The translations under genes and the position numbers were made by a program. A DNA stretch of 64,000 nucleotides from Tahibacter aquaticus. GTDB lineage: Bacteria; Pseudomonadota; Gammaproteobacteria; Xanthomonadales; Rhodanobacteraceae. Positions 19,245 to 27,277 of this stretch are shown piece by piece (the first letter of the stretch is position 1; every line of letters begins with the position of its first letter). The stretch is taken from assembly GCF_004363655.1 (NCBI RefSeq), contig NZ_SNZH01000011.1, positions 173,745 through 237,744 of the forward strand, written 5' to 3'. The notes beneath the pieces were generated by a model. The model was not told where the DNA came from, did no database searches, and worked only from the letters and a program-made list of their open reading frames with translations.

Positions 19245-19975
19245 CAAATAATTCCTTTATCACTTTTGCGCCAATGCAGCACAATAAAAATGACCAGCGC
19301 CGCCACAGCGAAGGAAAACCATTGCAGCGCATAGCCGCGGTGTTTTTCCGGCGGCATCACCGCCGGCGTCCATTCGCGCGCATAGCCGCTGGCCGGGTCC
19401 GCATCCAGCCGTAGCAGGCGCGGCGCGACCGCGCTGCCGAGATCGGCCGTTATCGCCGGCAGATCGAGGAACAGGGTCAGCTTGGGCCAGCCATTCTGCC
19501 GCGGCAAGGCATCGCCGCCGATGCGCAGACCGCCGCCCGGCGGCGGCGCGTAGATGCCGTGTAATTCCACCTCGCCCGCCGGCAGCGCCGGCCAGACCGG
19601 TGCCGGCTGACCCGGCATCGCCGCAATCCAGCCCTGGTCGACCAGCATCAGTTTGCTGTCGCCACGCGGCGCGAACAGCGCAATCGCATGCCGGCCGACC
19701 TGGCCCTGGCGCACCTGCTGGTCCAGCCAGTAGCCGCGCCCGGCGCGGTATTCGCCCTGCACCGCGATGTGCGGATATTCTTCGCTATCCAGCTGCGCCG
19801 GCAGCGCGGCATATTGCCGCAAGCCGCCGCTTTGCGCGGCGGCATACGAGGCCAGCAGACGCTCCTTCTCCTGCCCGCGCAGCCATTGCCAGCGCGACAA
19901 TCCAAGGAAAGCAGCAAGGCCGGCCAGCAACAGAAACCAGGCGAACAGCGTGGGCCGATGCCAGCGCCGGTTCAT
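19244..19975 (-). CDS. SURF1 family cytochrome c oxidase assembly protein
   Basis: The 243-residue protein shows the SURF1 layout: an N-terminal helix (LFAWFLLLAGLAAFLGLSRWQ), a soluble domain with GYWLDQQVRQGQVG and LMLVDQGWIA, and a C-terminal segment with HRGYALQWFSFAVAALVIF before the end. SURF1 assists heme A insertion or delivery during oxidase assembly. It lies upstream of the SCO-like and ctaA genes and is divergent from the DUF2909 gene, separated by about 57 bases that must hold both promoters. Confidence 0.93.
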   Translation of the reverse strand: MNRRWHRPTLFAWFLLLAGLAAFLGLSRWQWLRGQEKERLLASYAAAQSGGLRQYAALPAQLDSEEYPHIAVQGEYRAGRGYWLDQQVRQGQVGRHAIALFAPRGDSKLMLVDQGWIAAMPGQPAPVWPALPAGEVELHGIYAPPPGGGLRIGGDALPRQNGWPKLTLFLDLPAITADLGSAVAPRLLRLDADPASGYAREWTPAVMPPEKHRGYALQWFSFAVAALVIFIVLHWRKSDKGII

Positions 19976-20032
19976 GCCGGGGCACGCCTATACTTCGGCG
20001 CTGCGCACCCCGTATCTGCGAGCGAATTTCCC

Positions 20033-20242
20033 ATGGCCGGCAAACTCATCATCGTCGGGTTCCTCATCGTCATTCTCTACAACCTCGGCGCCGGCCTGTA
20101 CTACATGATGGTCGACAAGGGTACGACCAATCGCACGGTGAAGGCGCTGACGCGACGAATTGCCCTGTCGGTAGGGCTGATTCTGCTGGTGATGTTTTCC
20201 ATCTGGATGGGCTGGGTCACGCCGCACGACCTGGGCCGCTGA
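20033..20242 (+). CDS. DUF2909-type twin transmembrane protein
   Basis: The 69-residue protein has two hydrophobic helices (LIIVGFLIVILYNLGAGLYY and LSVGLILLVMFSIWMGW) separated by a short basic loop containing KGTTNRTVKALTRR. This is the DUF2909 pattern, usually found beside SURF1 and oxidase genes. Its role is unknown but probably concerns oxidase assembly. It is divergent from SURF1 and is the last oxidase-associated gene before the accessory island. Confidence 0.82.
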   Translation: MAGKLIIVGFLIVILYNLGAGLYYMMVDKGTTNRTVKALTRRIALSVGLILLVMFSIWMGWVTPHDLGR

Positions 20243-20326
20243 AGCGGGCGCGGCGCCGCTGCACCGCGATTGACGTACCGTTGCCGGCCCGCCGCACGCG
20301 CAGCGCTGCCACGTCATGGTCAGCCG

Positions 20327-21636
20327 ATGAGCCGACCGATCTTCCGCTTCGGCGATTTCCTGCTCGATCCTTCCGCGCGCGGACCGCGCCTAAGCGGCGA
20401 CCGCGTGGCCTTGCTGCCGAAATCGCTGGAATGCCTGATCTACCTTGTCGGGCAGCGCGTGCGCGCCGTCGGGCGCGACGAGCTGATCTCCGCGGTCTGG
20501 GGCTGGGTCGACGTCAGCGATGCCTCGCTCGCCCAGACCCTGCTGCGCGCGCCGCGTGGTCGGCGACAGCGGCAACGAACAGTCCAGCATCCGTACCGTG
20601 CCGCGCTTCGGCTACCAGTGGGCCGCCCCTACCCAATTGCTGGAAACCGTCGCCACGCCCGGCGCGGCCAGCCCGCTAACCACTGGCGAAACCGTGGCAG
20701 CGCCGTTGCCGCGCCGGTCCTGGCCATGGCCGGCGGGGCTGGCGTTTGCCGCAGCGCTGGTAATGGACCTGGCCACCCTGGCTGGGTTGGCGCCCAGGCC
20801 AGCCCGAAACGCCACCGCTATAGCCGGACCTGCTGGTGGTACCGCCGGCTGCCCTGACCAGCGATGGCGGCGGCCAGGCCTGGATACATCTTGGCGTGAT
20901 GGACTACATCGCTGCCCGCCTGCGCAGCAACGGACTGACCGTGCTGCCCAGCGAGCGCGTCGCCGGCCTGGTCGCCGAGCGCGGCGACGAATCCCTGGCC
21001 GCGCTGCACCAGCGCCAGCGGTACCGGCCGCCTGCGGCAGCCCGAGGCGCGGCTGCGCAGCGACAGCAGCTGGCAAGCTGGAGCTGCGCCTGGTCGGCGA
21101 ACAGGCGAAGCAGGCCTTCACGGCCGCGGCAACAGCTCGCGGGTTGCTGCCGCCGCCGTGGCCAAGCTGCTGCAGCATCTGGGCCGCGCCAGCGATGAAC
21201 CCGCGCGACCGCCGGATGCGATGGCGAAACGCCTGCAGCGCCTGGACGCGGCCATGCTCGAAGGCGACCTGCCCGGTGCGCGCAACCTGGCTCTGCAGCT
21301 GGAGAACCCGGTATTGCTGCGCAATATCGCGCAACAGCTGGCCGAGGCCCTGACCACGGACGGCCAGTTGCAGGAGACCGGCCATGTGCTGGAGCAGGCA
21401 CCGGCCGCCGCCTCGCCCGACGACGGCATAGCCGCTGCGCGTGCGCAGCTCGCGCTGGAACGCGGCGAGCCGGTGCAGGCCCTGGCCGTGCGGTCTGCGG
21501 CGCCGGCGACGGACGCTGATTCCCACCGCTGCGCAAGCAAGGACGGCGCACCTGCGCTTCCGCTTCGGTTCCAGCGGCACCGGCGACAGGCTGCCGGGCT
21601 GGAGCATCGAAGGGCTTAGCTGCGCAGCACCCTGAT
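20327..21636 (+). pseudogene. Broken winged-helix transcriptional regulator with multiple frameshifts
   Basis: The ATG at 20327 opens a CadC/OmpR-type winged-helix domain (FRFGDFLLDPSARG, then LLPKSLECLIYLVGQ). The frame shifts near 20550 to continue with RTVPRFGYQWAAP, then a transmembrane segment (WPAGLAFAAALVMDLATLAGL). Another shift near 20825 leads to VMDYIAARLRSNGLTVLPSERVA, and at least one more leads to a TPR-like helical part after 21150 (RNLALQLENPVLLRNIAQQLAEAL). The total matches membrane-anchored regulators of this kind. Several frame changes in one gene point to a pseudogene. Confidence 0.75.
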
Positions 21637-22164
21637 GGCACCGGGATGAAAGGGAAGAAGCTGTAGCGCGAGATTGGCACCCCGTCATTTCGACCGCACC
21701 ATTTATCCATTCCATAAATAAAATAAATAAATTTTACCAATTTTTCCAACATGCGATTGAGCCGCCCGACTCATCGCATGTGCCACAGATCGATCTCGCC
21801 AATGTGCCGCTTCGATCTCGCCGCACGACCGACGGGCTGCACCATGCCGGATCCTGCGGAAAACCGTACGGGCGTAGACAGCTCCGCCCTCGGCCAATCG
21901 TGCCTTGCGCACCATCGTGCCACTGGGCACCCGAAACCCTGCAAGGCAGGCCACGCCGTTGCGAAGAAGCGGCGCTGAAAAGCATTCCTCTTCGCCATCG
22001 GCATGCGCTGACGTATGCAAGAAACGCCGTATTTTCCAGCGGGATTCTCGGCCGATGAGACCTCGATCCGGATACTGGATGACACCGCCGACACACTTTG
22101 TCAGCCGGCCATGCCAGGCACCCGTCTGAGCAAAGAACCATTCTCTTCGAAGGCACTTTCAGCC
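21637..22164. other. Intergenic leader of the export locus
   Basis: This 528-base stretch has no convincing gene. Its main feature is an AT-only-like run around 21713-21750 (AATAAATAAATTTTACC), very unlike the surrounding GC-rich DNA and a likely promoter region for the HlyD/exporter operon. An in-frame codon at 22015 would extend the HlyD-like protein by 50 residues without family similarity. No terminator or small double-glycine precursor was found here. Confidence 0.5.
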
Positions 22165-22752
22165 ATGGAAACCGCACTGTTCCGCCAGGAAATGCTTACT
22201 GCCCGACGTTCGGATTGGCTCGGCGCAATCAGCCTCGCCACGCCACTCTCGCGACAGCTGCTGACCTTCGCCGCTTTGGTCTTCGTGCTCGCGTTCATCG
22301 CACTTCTCACGCTGTGCAGTTATGCGCGGCGCGAGCGCGTCGCCGGCGTGCTCGTTGCGACAACCGCCGACGGCCAGTTGTTGGCGCGTTTCGTGGTGCC
22401 TGCTCGTGCCATGGGTTTCGTTTCGCCGGGCGATACGCTGCTGCTGCGCTTCCACGCTTTCCCCTATCAGAAGTTCGGACTGCACGCAGGTACCGTGACC
22501 GCCGTCGACGATAGCGCGATGAGCGCAAACACACTGGCCGAACTGGGCATGGCACCAGTGCGAGGGGCCTTCTTCCGCGTCGATGTGACGATCAAGGACG
22601 GCGTCATTCGCAGCCAGGGAAAATCGCTGCCGCTGCGTGGTGGAATGACCGCGGAAACCGATCTCAAGCTGGACAGCCGCCTGCTGATCGAGTGGCTGTT
22701 CGAGCCGCTGTACGGTCTGCGCCAGCGCAGCAAGGGGAACTCCCATGACTGA
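22165..22752 (+). CDS. Truncated HlyD-family export adaptor lacking the helical hairpin
   Basis: The 195-residue protein starts like HlyD adaptors of peptide exporters: METALFRQEMLTARRSDW, then a transmembrane helix (LTFAALVFVLAFIALLTL) and YARRERVAGVLV. Family members of about 400 residues then carry the first half of the lipoyl domain and a long coiled-coil hairpin. Here the sequence goes straight to FVVPARAMGFVSPGDTLLL and FHAFPYQKFG, the second half. About 170-200 residues are missing, with the frame intact. It overlaps the exporter gene by 8 bases, so both are coupled. It may be a minimal adaptor or may be non-functional. The start at 22165 was chosen from the family N-terminus. Confidence 0.8.
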   Translation: METALFRQEMLTARRSDWLGAISLATPLSRQLLTFAALVFVLAFIALLTLCSYARRERVAGVLVATTADGQLLARFVVPARAMGFVSPGDTLLLRFHAFPYQKFGLHAGTVTAVDDSAMSANTLAELGMAPVRGAFFRVDVTIKDGVIRSQGKSLPLRGGMTAETDLKLDSRLLIEWLFEPLYGLRQRSKGNSHD

Positions 22753-24922
22753 GGCTACGGTCAGCGTTGCAGAACCACGCTTTGGATGGGGCTGGTGGCG
22801 GCAATTACCGATGGTCCTGCAGCGAGAATCAGCCGAATGCGGACTGGCCTGCCTCGCCATGATCGCGAGCTACTATGGCAACGAAATCGACCTGCCCACA
22901 CTGCGAAGCCGCTTTCCCAACTCGGCCGGCGGCACGCGACTGACCTGGCTGGTCGAGTCGGCGGAAATGCTGGGCCTGCAATGCCGCGCGCTACGCCTGG
23001 ACCTGTCGGAACTGCAGCAGATACGCCTGCCCTGCCTGCTGCACATGGACCTCAACCATTTCGTCGTGCTCAAGTGCGTCAGAAAAAAGCACGTCGTCAT
23101 CCATGATCCCGCTTTCGGCGAGCGTCGTCTTTCCATGAGCGAGTTCTCGCACGCATTTACCGGCGTAGCGCTGGAAATGCTGCCGGGGCCGCAGTTCTCC
23201 CGTGCAAAGCCGGCTGCGCGGCTGGAACTGCGCCAGCTCGCTGGCCGTATCGTCGGCCTGCGCCGTGCGATGGGGCAGATCTTCTCGCTTGCACTCGTGC
23301 TGGAAGTTCTCGCGCTGGCTTCACCGCTGTTCGTGCAGACCGTCATGGATCAGGTGCTGAACAACAGCGATTTCGATCTTCTGCTGGTGCTCGGCCTTGG
23401 GTTTCTGTTGCTGATGGTAGTACAGACCGCGATTTCGGCGCTGCGCAGCTGGTCGGTGATCTGCCTCGGCGTGAACTTGAATCTCGCCTGGACCGGCAAT
23501 GTCTTCGGCCATCTGCTCAAGCTGCCCGAGGACTATTTCCGCCGCCGCCAGCTCGGCGACGTGGTCACGCGCTTCGGTGCATTGGGTGCCATCCAGCAGA
23601 CGCTGACGGCGCGCGTGATAGAGACCGCGCTCGACGGCATCATGGTCGGCCTGACGCTGCTGATGCTATTCCTCTACAACACATCGCTGGCTGTCGTGAC
23701 CCTGGCTGGTTTTTCCCTGTACATGCTGACGCGTGTTGTGTCCTACCGCGTGCTGCGCGATGCCAACCTGAGCCAGATCGCTGCCGATGCGCGCCAGCAG
23801 ACCTTGTTTCTGGAAGCCGTCCGCGGCGCGACGACGATCCGCCTGAACAACCAGCGCCTCGCCCTGGTCGTGCGTTACATGAATCGGGCCAACGACACCA
23901 GCAACCGCGGCGTGGCGATCCAGTCGCTCAATCTGAGCTTCGGCACTGTGCATGAGATCATCTTCGGCATGCTGCGCATCGTCGTACTCTGGACGGGCGC
24001 AAGGCTGGTGCTGCAAGGCCAGCTTACCGCGGGCATGCTGATGGCATTCCTCGCCTACAGCGATCAGTTCCGCGCCCGCGCCGCCAACCTCATCGACTTT
24101 GCGATCCAGTTCCGCATGCTGCACTTGCAAGGCGAACTGCTGGCTGACATCGTGCTGACACCACCGGAGAGCGGGCTCGCAGCCAGCTATACGGGCAAAG
24201 ACCCTGACAACGACATCGCCTGCGAGAATCTGAGCTTCCGCTATTCCGACAACGAGCCATGGATCCTGCGCCAATGCAGTTTCCGCATCGACGCCGGAGA
24301 ATCCGTCGCAATCGTCGGCGCCTCGGGCAGCGGTAAGAGCACGCTGGTGAAGCTGCTGTCGGGCCTGCTCGATCCTCAGGCCGGCAACATCCAGGTCGGC
24401 GGCGTCGATTTGCGCACACTCGGCAAGACCCGCCTGCGCCAACTCAGCAGCACGGTGCTGCAGGATGACACGCTGTTTAGCGGATCGGTGCGCGACAACA
24501 TCAGCTTCTTCGATCCGGAAGAAACCGCCGAATCCGTCGAAGCAGCTGCAATCGCCGCCGGCGTGCACGAGGAAATCCTGCGCATGCCGATGGGCTATCA
24601 CACGCCGGTAGGCGATATGGGCTCTACACTCTCGGGCGGACAGCGGCAGCGCATATGCCTGGCCCGCGCGCTGTATCGCAAGCCGCGCATCCTGCTGCTG
24701 GACGAAGCCACCAGTCACCTGGATGTGGCCCGCGAACGGCAGGTCAGTTCCAATGTGGCCGCACTGCAGTTGACCCGGGTCATCGTCGCGCACCGGCCGG
24801 AAACGGTACGCACGGCAGACCGGGTACTGGTGCTGGCCGATGGGCAACTGCACGAGATTCCGGCGGTCGAACGCGCTGCACAGCGGGCTTCGCCCGACGC
24901 GCTACCGGCCGACACTGCCTGA
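22745..24922 (+). CDS. Peptidase-containing ABC exporter (C39 peptidase, bacteriocin/RiPP type)
   Basis: The 725-residue protein has the three parts of a peptidase-containing ABC transporter. The N-terminal C39 protease domain has catalytic Cys32 in QRESAECGLACLAMI, His105 in NHFVVL and Asp121 in HDPAFG. A six-helix membrane domain follows. The C-terminal ATPase has Walker A GASGSGKST, signature LSGGQRQR and Walker B LLLDEATSHLD. Such exporters cut substrates after a double glycine and move them across the inner membrane with an HlyD adaptor and an outer-membrane channel. The gene follows the adaptor with AAGGGGA before its ATG. The nearby GG-leader protein at 26439 is the obvious substrate; the lanthipeptide at 50780 could be another. 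Confidence 0.93.
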   Translation: MTEATVSVAEPRFGWGWWRQLPMVLQRESAECGLACLAMIASYYGNEIDLPTLRSRFPNSAGGTRLTWLVESAEMLGLQCRALRLDLSELQQIRLPCLLHMDLNHFVVLKCVRKKHVVIHDPAFGERRLSMSEFSHAFTGVALEMLPGPQFSRAKPAARLELRQLAGRIVGLRRAMGQIFSLALVLEVLALASPLFVQTVMDQVLNNSDFDLLLVLGLGFLLLMVVQTAISALRSWSVICLGVNLNLAWTGNVFGHLLKLPEDYFRRRQLGDVVTRFGALGAIQQTLTARVIETALDGIMVGLTLLMLFLYNTSLAVVTLAGFSLYMLTRVVSYRVLRDANLSQIAADARQQTLFLEAVRGATTIRLNNQRLALVVRYMNRANDTSNRGVAIQSLNLSFGTVHEIIFGMLRIVVLWTGARLVLQGQLTAGMLMAFLAYSDQFRARAANLIDFAIQFRMLHLQGELLADIVLTPPESGLAASYTGKDPDNDIACENLSFRYSDNEPWILRQCSFRIDAGESVAIVGASGSGKSTLVKLLSGLLDPQAGNIQVGGVDLRTLGKTRLRQLSSTVLQDDTLFSGSVRDNISFFDPEETAESVEAAAIAAGVHEEILRMPMGYHTPVGDMGSTLSGGQRQRICLARALYRKPRILLLDEATSHLDVARERQVSSNVAALQLTRVIVAHRPETVRTADRVLVLADGQLHEIPAVERAAQRASPDALPADTA

Positions 24923-24947
24923 ACCCTTTGGCGACAAGGACACGACA

Positions 24948-25949
24948 ATGAAACGCAGCATTCTGGCAATAACCACACTTTGCGCAATGGGCATGCTCGC
25001 GCTCGTGCTTGCCAGGCTACTGCGCGAGCCGCCTGCCCGGCCCTTCGCCCAGATGGCACCGAGCGGGGCAGAAGCCGGAACCGGCGGGCAAGCGCCAGCC
25101 GCCGGCGCCGCAACCGGTGCGCCGGCAGCCTCGTCGGCCGCGCAACGCCTGCCGCGCCTCGACCTGCCGATGCCACCACTTGGCGCGCCCCTCGCATCGA
25201 GCTTCGATGCACTGCACCAGCGTGCCAAGGCCGGCGACGCCCAGGCAGCGACACGGCTCACACGCGAGCTGGCACGATGCATTACGACAAACCGCATCAA
25301 CGGCACGGCGTCCGTGCTGACCAGGATGTCGACCGAAGTGCTGGCGGACAAGGAGAAGTTCGACAAGCTCGATTCGCGCCAGCAGCAGCAGGCCATCGAA
25401 CACGCAGAACAGGTTCAGCGCGGACTCAAAACCGCGAAGGAAAATGCAGCGCTCTGCGAGGGCACCGACGTGTATGTCGAAAGCGGCGCCATCTACGAGG
25501 CCAGCCTGATGGCCGCGGATCTTGGCGACCACGCCGCGGCGCTGTGTTACGCGCGCGGCCTGTACGGGCATCCCAAGGACTGGGCCTCGACGACGGCGGT
25601 GCAGAGGTACCGCGAAAATGCCCAGCGACTGATGGCCGAGGGCATTCAGCGTGGCGACTGGCGCATGGCAAAACTGATGGCAGAGGCATATTCGAGCCAG
25701 GGCGGTCGCGTCGGTCTGTTCCGCTATCTGAACATGTATGACCCCGCGCAGGCGCTTCGATACGATCACCTGCTGCTGTTGGCCGCCAGCGATGACGAGA
25801 AGGAAACCTACCAACGCATGATCGCCGCCTGGATGGAGCAGATGCCCAATGCCGACCTCGCCGCGGCATCTGCCTGGGCTGATAGAACATTCAAAAAGCA
25901 CTTCGCTCGCAGCGGACCATTGGCCTCGGCTCTCTGCGAATACAACTAG
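24948..25949 (+). CDS. Anchored helical protein linked to the C39 exporter, unknown function
   Basis: The 333-residue protein begins with a membrane anchor (LAITTLCAMGMLALVLARLL), then a Pro/Ala-rich linker (about 25-75). A mainly helical domain follows that recalls Sel1/TPR repeats (FDALHQRAKAGDAQAATRL, then HAAALCYARGLYGHPKDW and RLMAEGIQRGDW). Three cysteines occur in the helical part (ARCITTNR, AALCEG, ALCYARG), plus one near the end (SALCEYN). The gene follows the exporter after 25 bases with an ACAAGGA ribosome binding site, so it belongs to the same operon. A periplasmic partner, chaperone or immunity protein are all possible; nothing decides. Confidence 0.7.
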   Translation: MKRSILAITTLCAMGMLALVLARLLREPPARPFAQMAPSGAEAGTGGQAPAAGAATGAPAASSAAQRLPRLDLPMPPLGAPLASSFDALHQRAKAGDAQAATRLTRELARCITTNRINGTASVLTRMSTEVLADKEKFDKLDSRQQQQAIEHAEQVQRGLKTAKENAALCEGTDVYVESGAIYEASLMAADLGDHAAALCYARGLYGHPKDWASTTAVQRYRENAQRLMAEGIQRGDWRMAKLMAEAYSSQGGRVGLFRYLNMYDPAQALRYDHLLLLAASDDEKETYQRMIAAWMEQMPNADLAAASAWADRTFKKHFARSGPLASALCEYN

Positions 25950-26314
25950 GGACGGACATAGCGTGCCGTACACGTTGCAAATCGCTGCCGCAATGCCAAG
26001 GGAACAAGCAAGAAGCGCAGTAGCTGGCCAGCACGTCTCTTGCAAGCCTGGGGGCGCCTTCGCACCAGTTCCGTGCGCACGCGCTTGAACGCCGCCGGAC
26101 AGCCATCACTGGCGTAGCTTCTTTCCGCTACCGGCGGCGAGGAAGAAAGCAAGGTAGTGCGGTAACGCAAGATCGACAGTTGGCCGAACCAGACCACAGA
26201 TCTTGCGACTGCCGCAGCGGCTGCCAAAAGAACGTTTCATACATAGCGTTCGCACCGCAGACCACCATCTGCGATTCACTGCGACACCACTGAACTCCGG
26301 CGACCAGCCGGCTT

Positions 26315-26359
26315 CCGCAGCCTCCTGAAGCAGCTGCACGGGCGACTGCGGCTTTTTTT
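26315..26359 (+). terminator. Possible intrinsic terminator of the exporter operon
   Basis: CCGCAG at 26315-26320 can pair with CTGCGG at 26346-26351, directly followed by a C and seven T residues (26353-26359). The stem is short with a 25-base loop that can fold further (GCAGC with GCTGC), so support is moderate. Confidence 0.4.
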
Positions 26360-26367
26360 CATCCACC

Positions 26368-26389
26368 AAGGAGAAATTGCATGAACTGA
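26368..26389 (+). promoter_or_regulatory. Strong ribosome binding site with a two-codon reading frame (Met-Asn-stop)
   Basis: AAGGAG at 26368-26373 is followed by ATG AAC TGA at 26381-26389. The arrangement closely copies the real start 58 bases downstream (AAGGAG at 26426, ATG at 26439). It may be a remnant of a duplicated precursor start, or a mini-ORF affecting translation of the next gene. Confidence 0.35.
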
Positions 26390-26438
26390 TTTTCTAGATA
26401 CACCTTTACACCTATCGCAATTGACAAGGAGAAGTTTC

Positions 26439-27191
26439 ATGCGAGTGCTTTCAGCAGGAGAAATGGACCAGATTTTCGGTGGCGACGGCACGGTCGTACC
26501 CACGCTACCGACCACTTATGTGACGGCGAACGTCTATCAGAACGCGTTCTCGCCTTACGTCTACGGCGCGCAGTTCGGCTGGGACGAGTCGGCCGGTGGC
26601 GGCGGCAGCAGCGGCTGCGGCAGCCTCAATGCAAATGCAGCCCTGTCCAGCCTGCCCAGCCTGCCGCAGCTCAAGTGCCGGCTGAATGCCGCCGCTTACC
26701 AGGGCGGCAGCCTGGACCCTGCCTACCAGGTCGTGATGGTCAACTCCTACGCGTACGAATCGCCGACCGGCGACCTGTCCCTGCAACGCTGGCAGAGTTC
26801 GCCAGGTCCCAACTGGATACAGCTGTTCGGCAGCACGTCCTCGGCCGGCGTGCCGATCACGTATCTGTATGCGCACGGCCTGACCAGTTCAAACGAACAA
26901 AGCGTGTCTTATCAAACGCCGACTGGCCAGAACGGCAGCATCAATGGACCGTTCACCGCATCGGAGTGGGCGCTGCTCGTGCTGGGCCATGAGGCGGCGC
27001 ATCAGCGAGGTATCAACAGTGAAGATGTGGCCGAGTTCTACGGCGCGATGGCCGTGAGCAACTTCCGCAACGGCGCCGGCGCGAACTGCACGGCCAGCGG
27101 TGGCACCGGTGGTGGCGGCGGCACGGGCGGTGGCGGCACCGGCGGCGGTGGTCACGGCGGCGGTGGTCACGGCGGTGGTGTGACGCCGTAA
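26439..27191 (+). CDS. Double-glycine-leader exported protein with HExxH motif and Gly-rich tail (microcin-like)
   Basis: The 250-residue protein starts MRVLSAGEMDQIFGG, a 15-residue leader ending in Gly-Gly that fits the C39 cleavage rule and closely recalls class IIb microcin leaders (MR-x-I/L-S, an acidic residue and a hydrophobic residue around 8-9, GG at 14-15). AAGGAG lies at good spacing before the ATG at 26439. Residues 16-180 form a Gly/Ser/Tyr-rich domain with Cys60 and Cys80. HEAAH at 184-188, followed by GINSEDVAEF with Glu195 and Glu199, looks like a zinc metallopeptidase motif. Residues 218-250 are almost only Gly with Thr and His, ending VTP. It is probably the substrate of the exporter upstream. 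Whether it is a toxin, an enzyme or both is unknown; true class IIb microcin precursors are near 80-120 residues. Confidence 0.75.
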   Translation: MRVLSAGEMDQIFGGDGTVVPTLPTTYVTANVYQNAFSPYVYGAQFGWDESAGGGGSSGCGSLNANAALSSLPSLPQLKCRLNAAAYQGGSLDPAYQVVMVNSYAYESPTGDLSLQRWQSSPGPNWIQLFGSTSSAGVPITYLYAHGLTSSNEQSVSYQTPTGQNGSINGPFTASEWALLVLGHEAAHQRGINSEDVAEFYGAMAVSNFRNGAGANCTASGGTGGGGGTGGGGTGGGGHGGGGHGGGVTP

Positions 27192-27277
27192 ATCCTTGCC
27201 GTTTGCACGCGGCGTCTTTCGTCCGGAAGAAAGCACGCCGCGTGTTTGCACTTCCTCACCGCACCCGGAGTTTTCCC

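Larger units (their letters stand above)
25950..26438. other. Intergenic region between exporter operon and GG-leader gene
   Basis: This 489-base stretch shows no convincing gene on either strand. It contains a possible terminator ending in seven T (26315-26359), then a duplicated ribosome binding site with a two-codon reading frame (26368-26389), then an AT-rich run (26386-26425) that may be a promoter or leader. An immunity gene, expected for a bacteriocin locus, was looked for here and not found. Confidence 0.5.

Noticed and set aside
21751-22100. Short frames on both strands before the HlyD gene, considered as extra GG-leader peptides
   Set aside because: None has a leader ending in GG, and none has a good ribosome binding site.
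25950-26438. Search for a small immunity gene
   Set aside because: No frame with a ribosome binding site and membrane or acidic small protein was found on either strand.
27105-27180. GGC-rich tract considered as a non-coding simple repeat
   Set aside because: It is in frame and encodes the Gly-rich tail of the exported protein with a normal stop.
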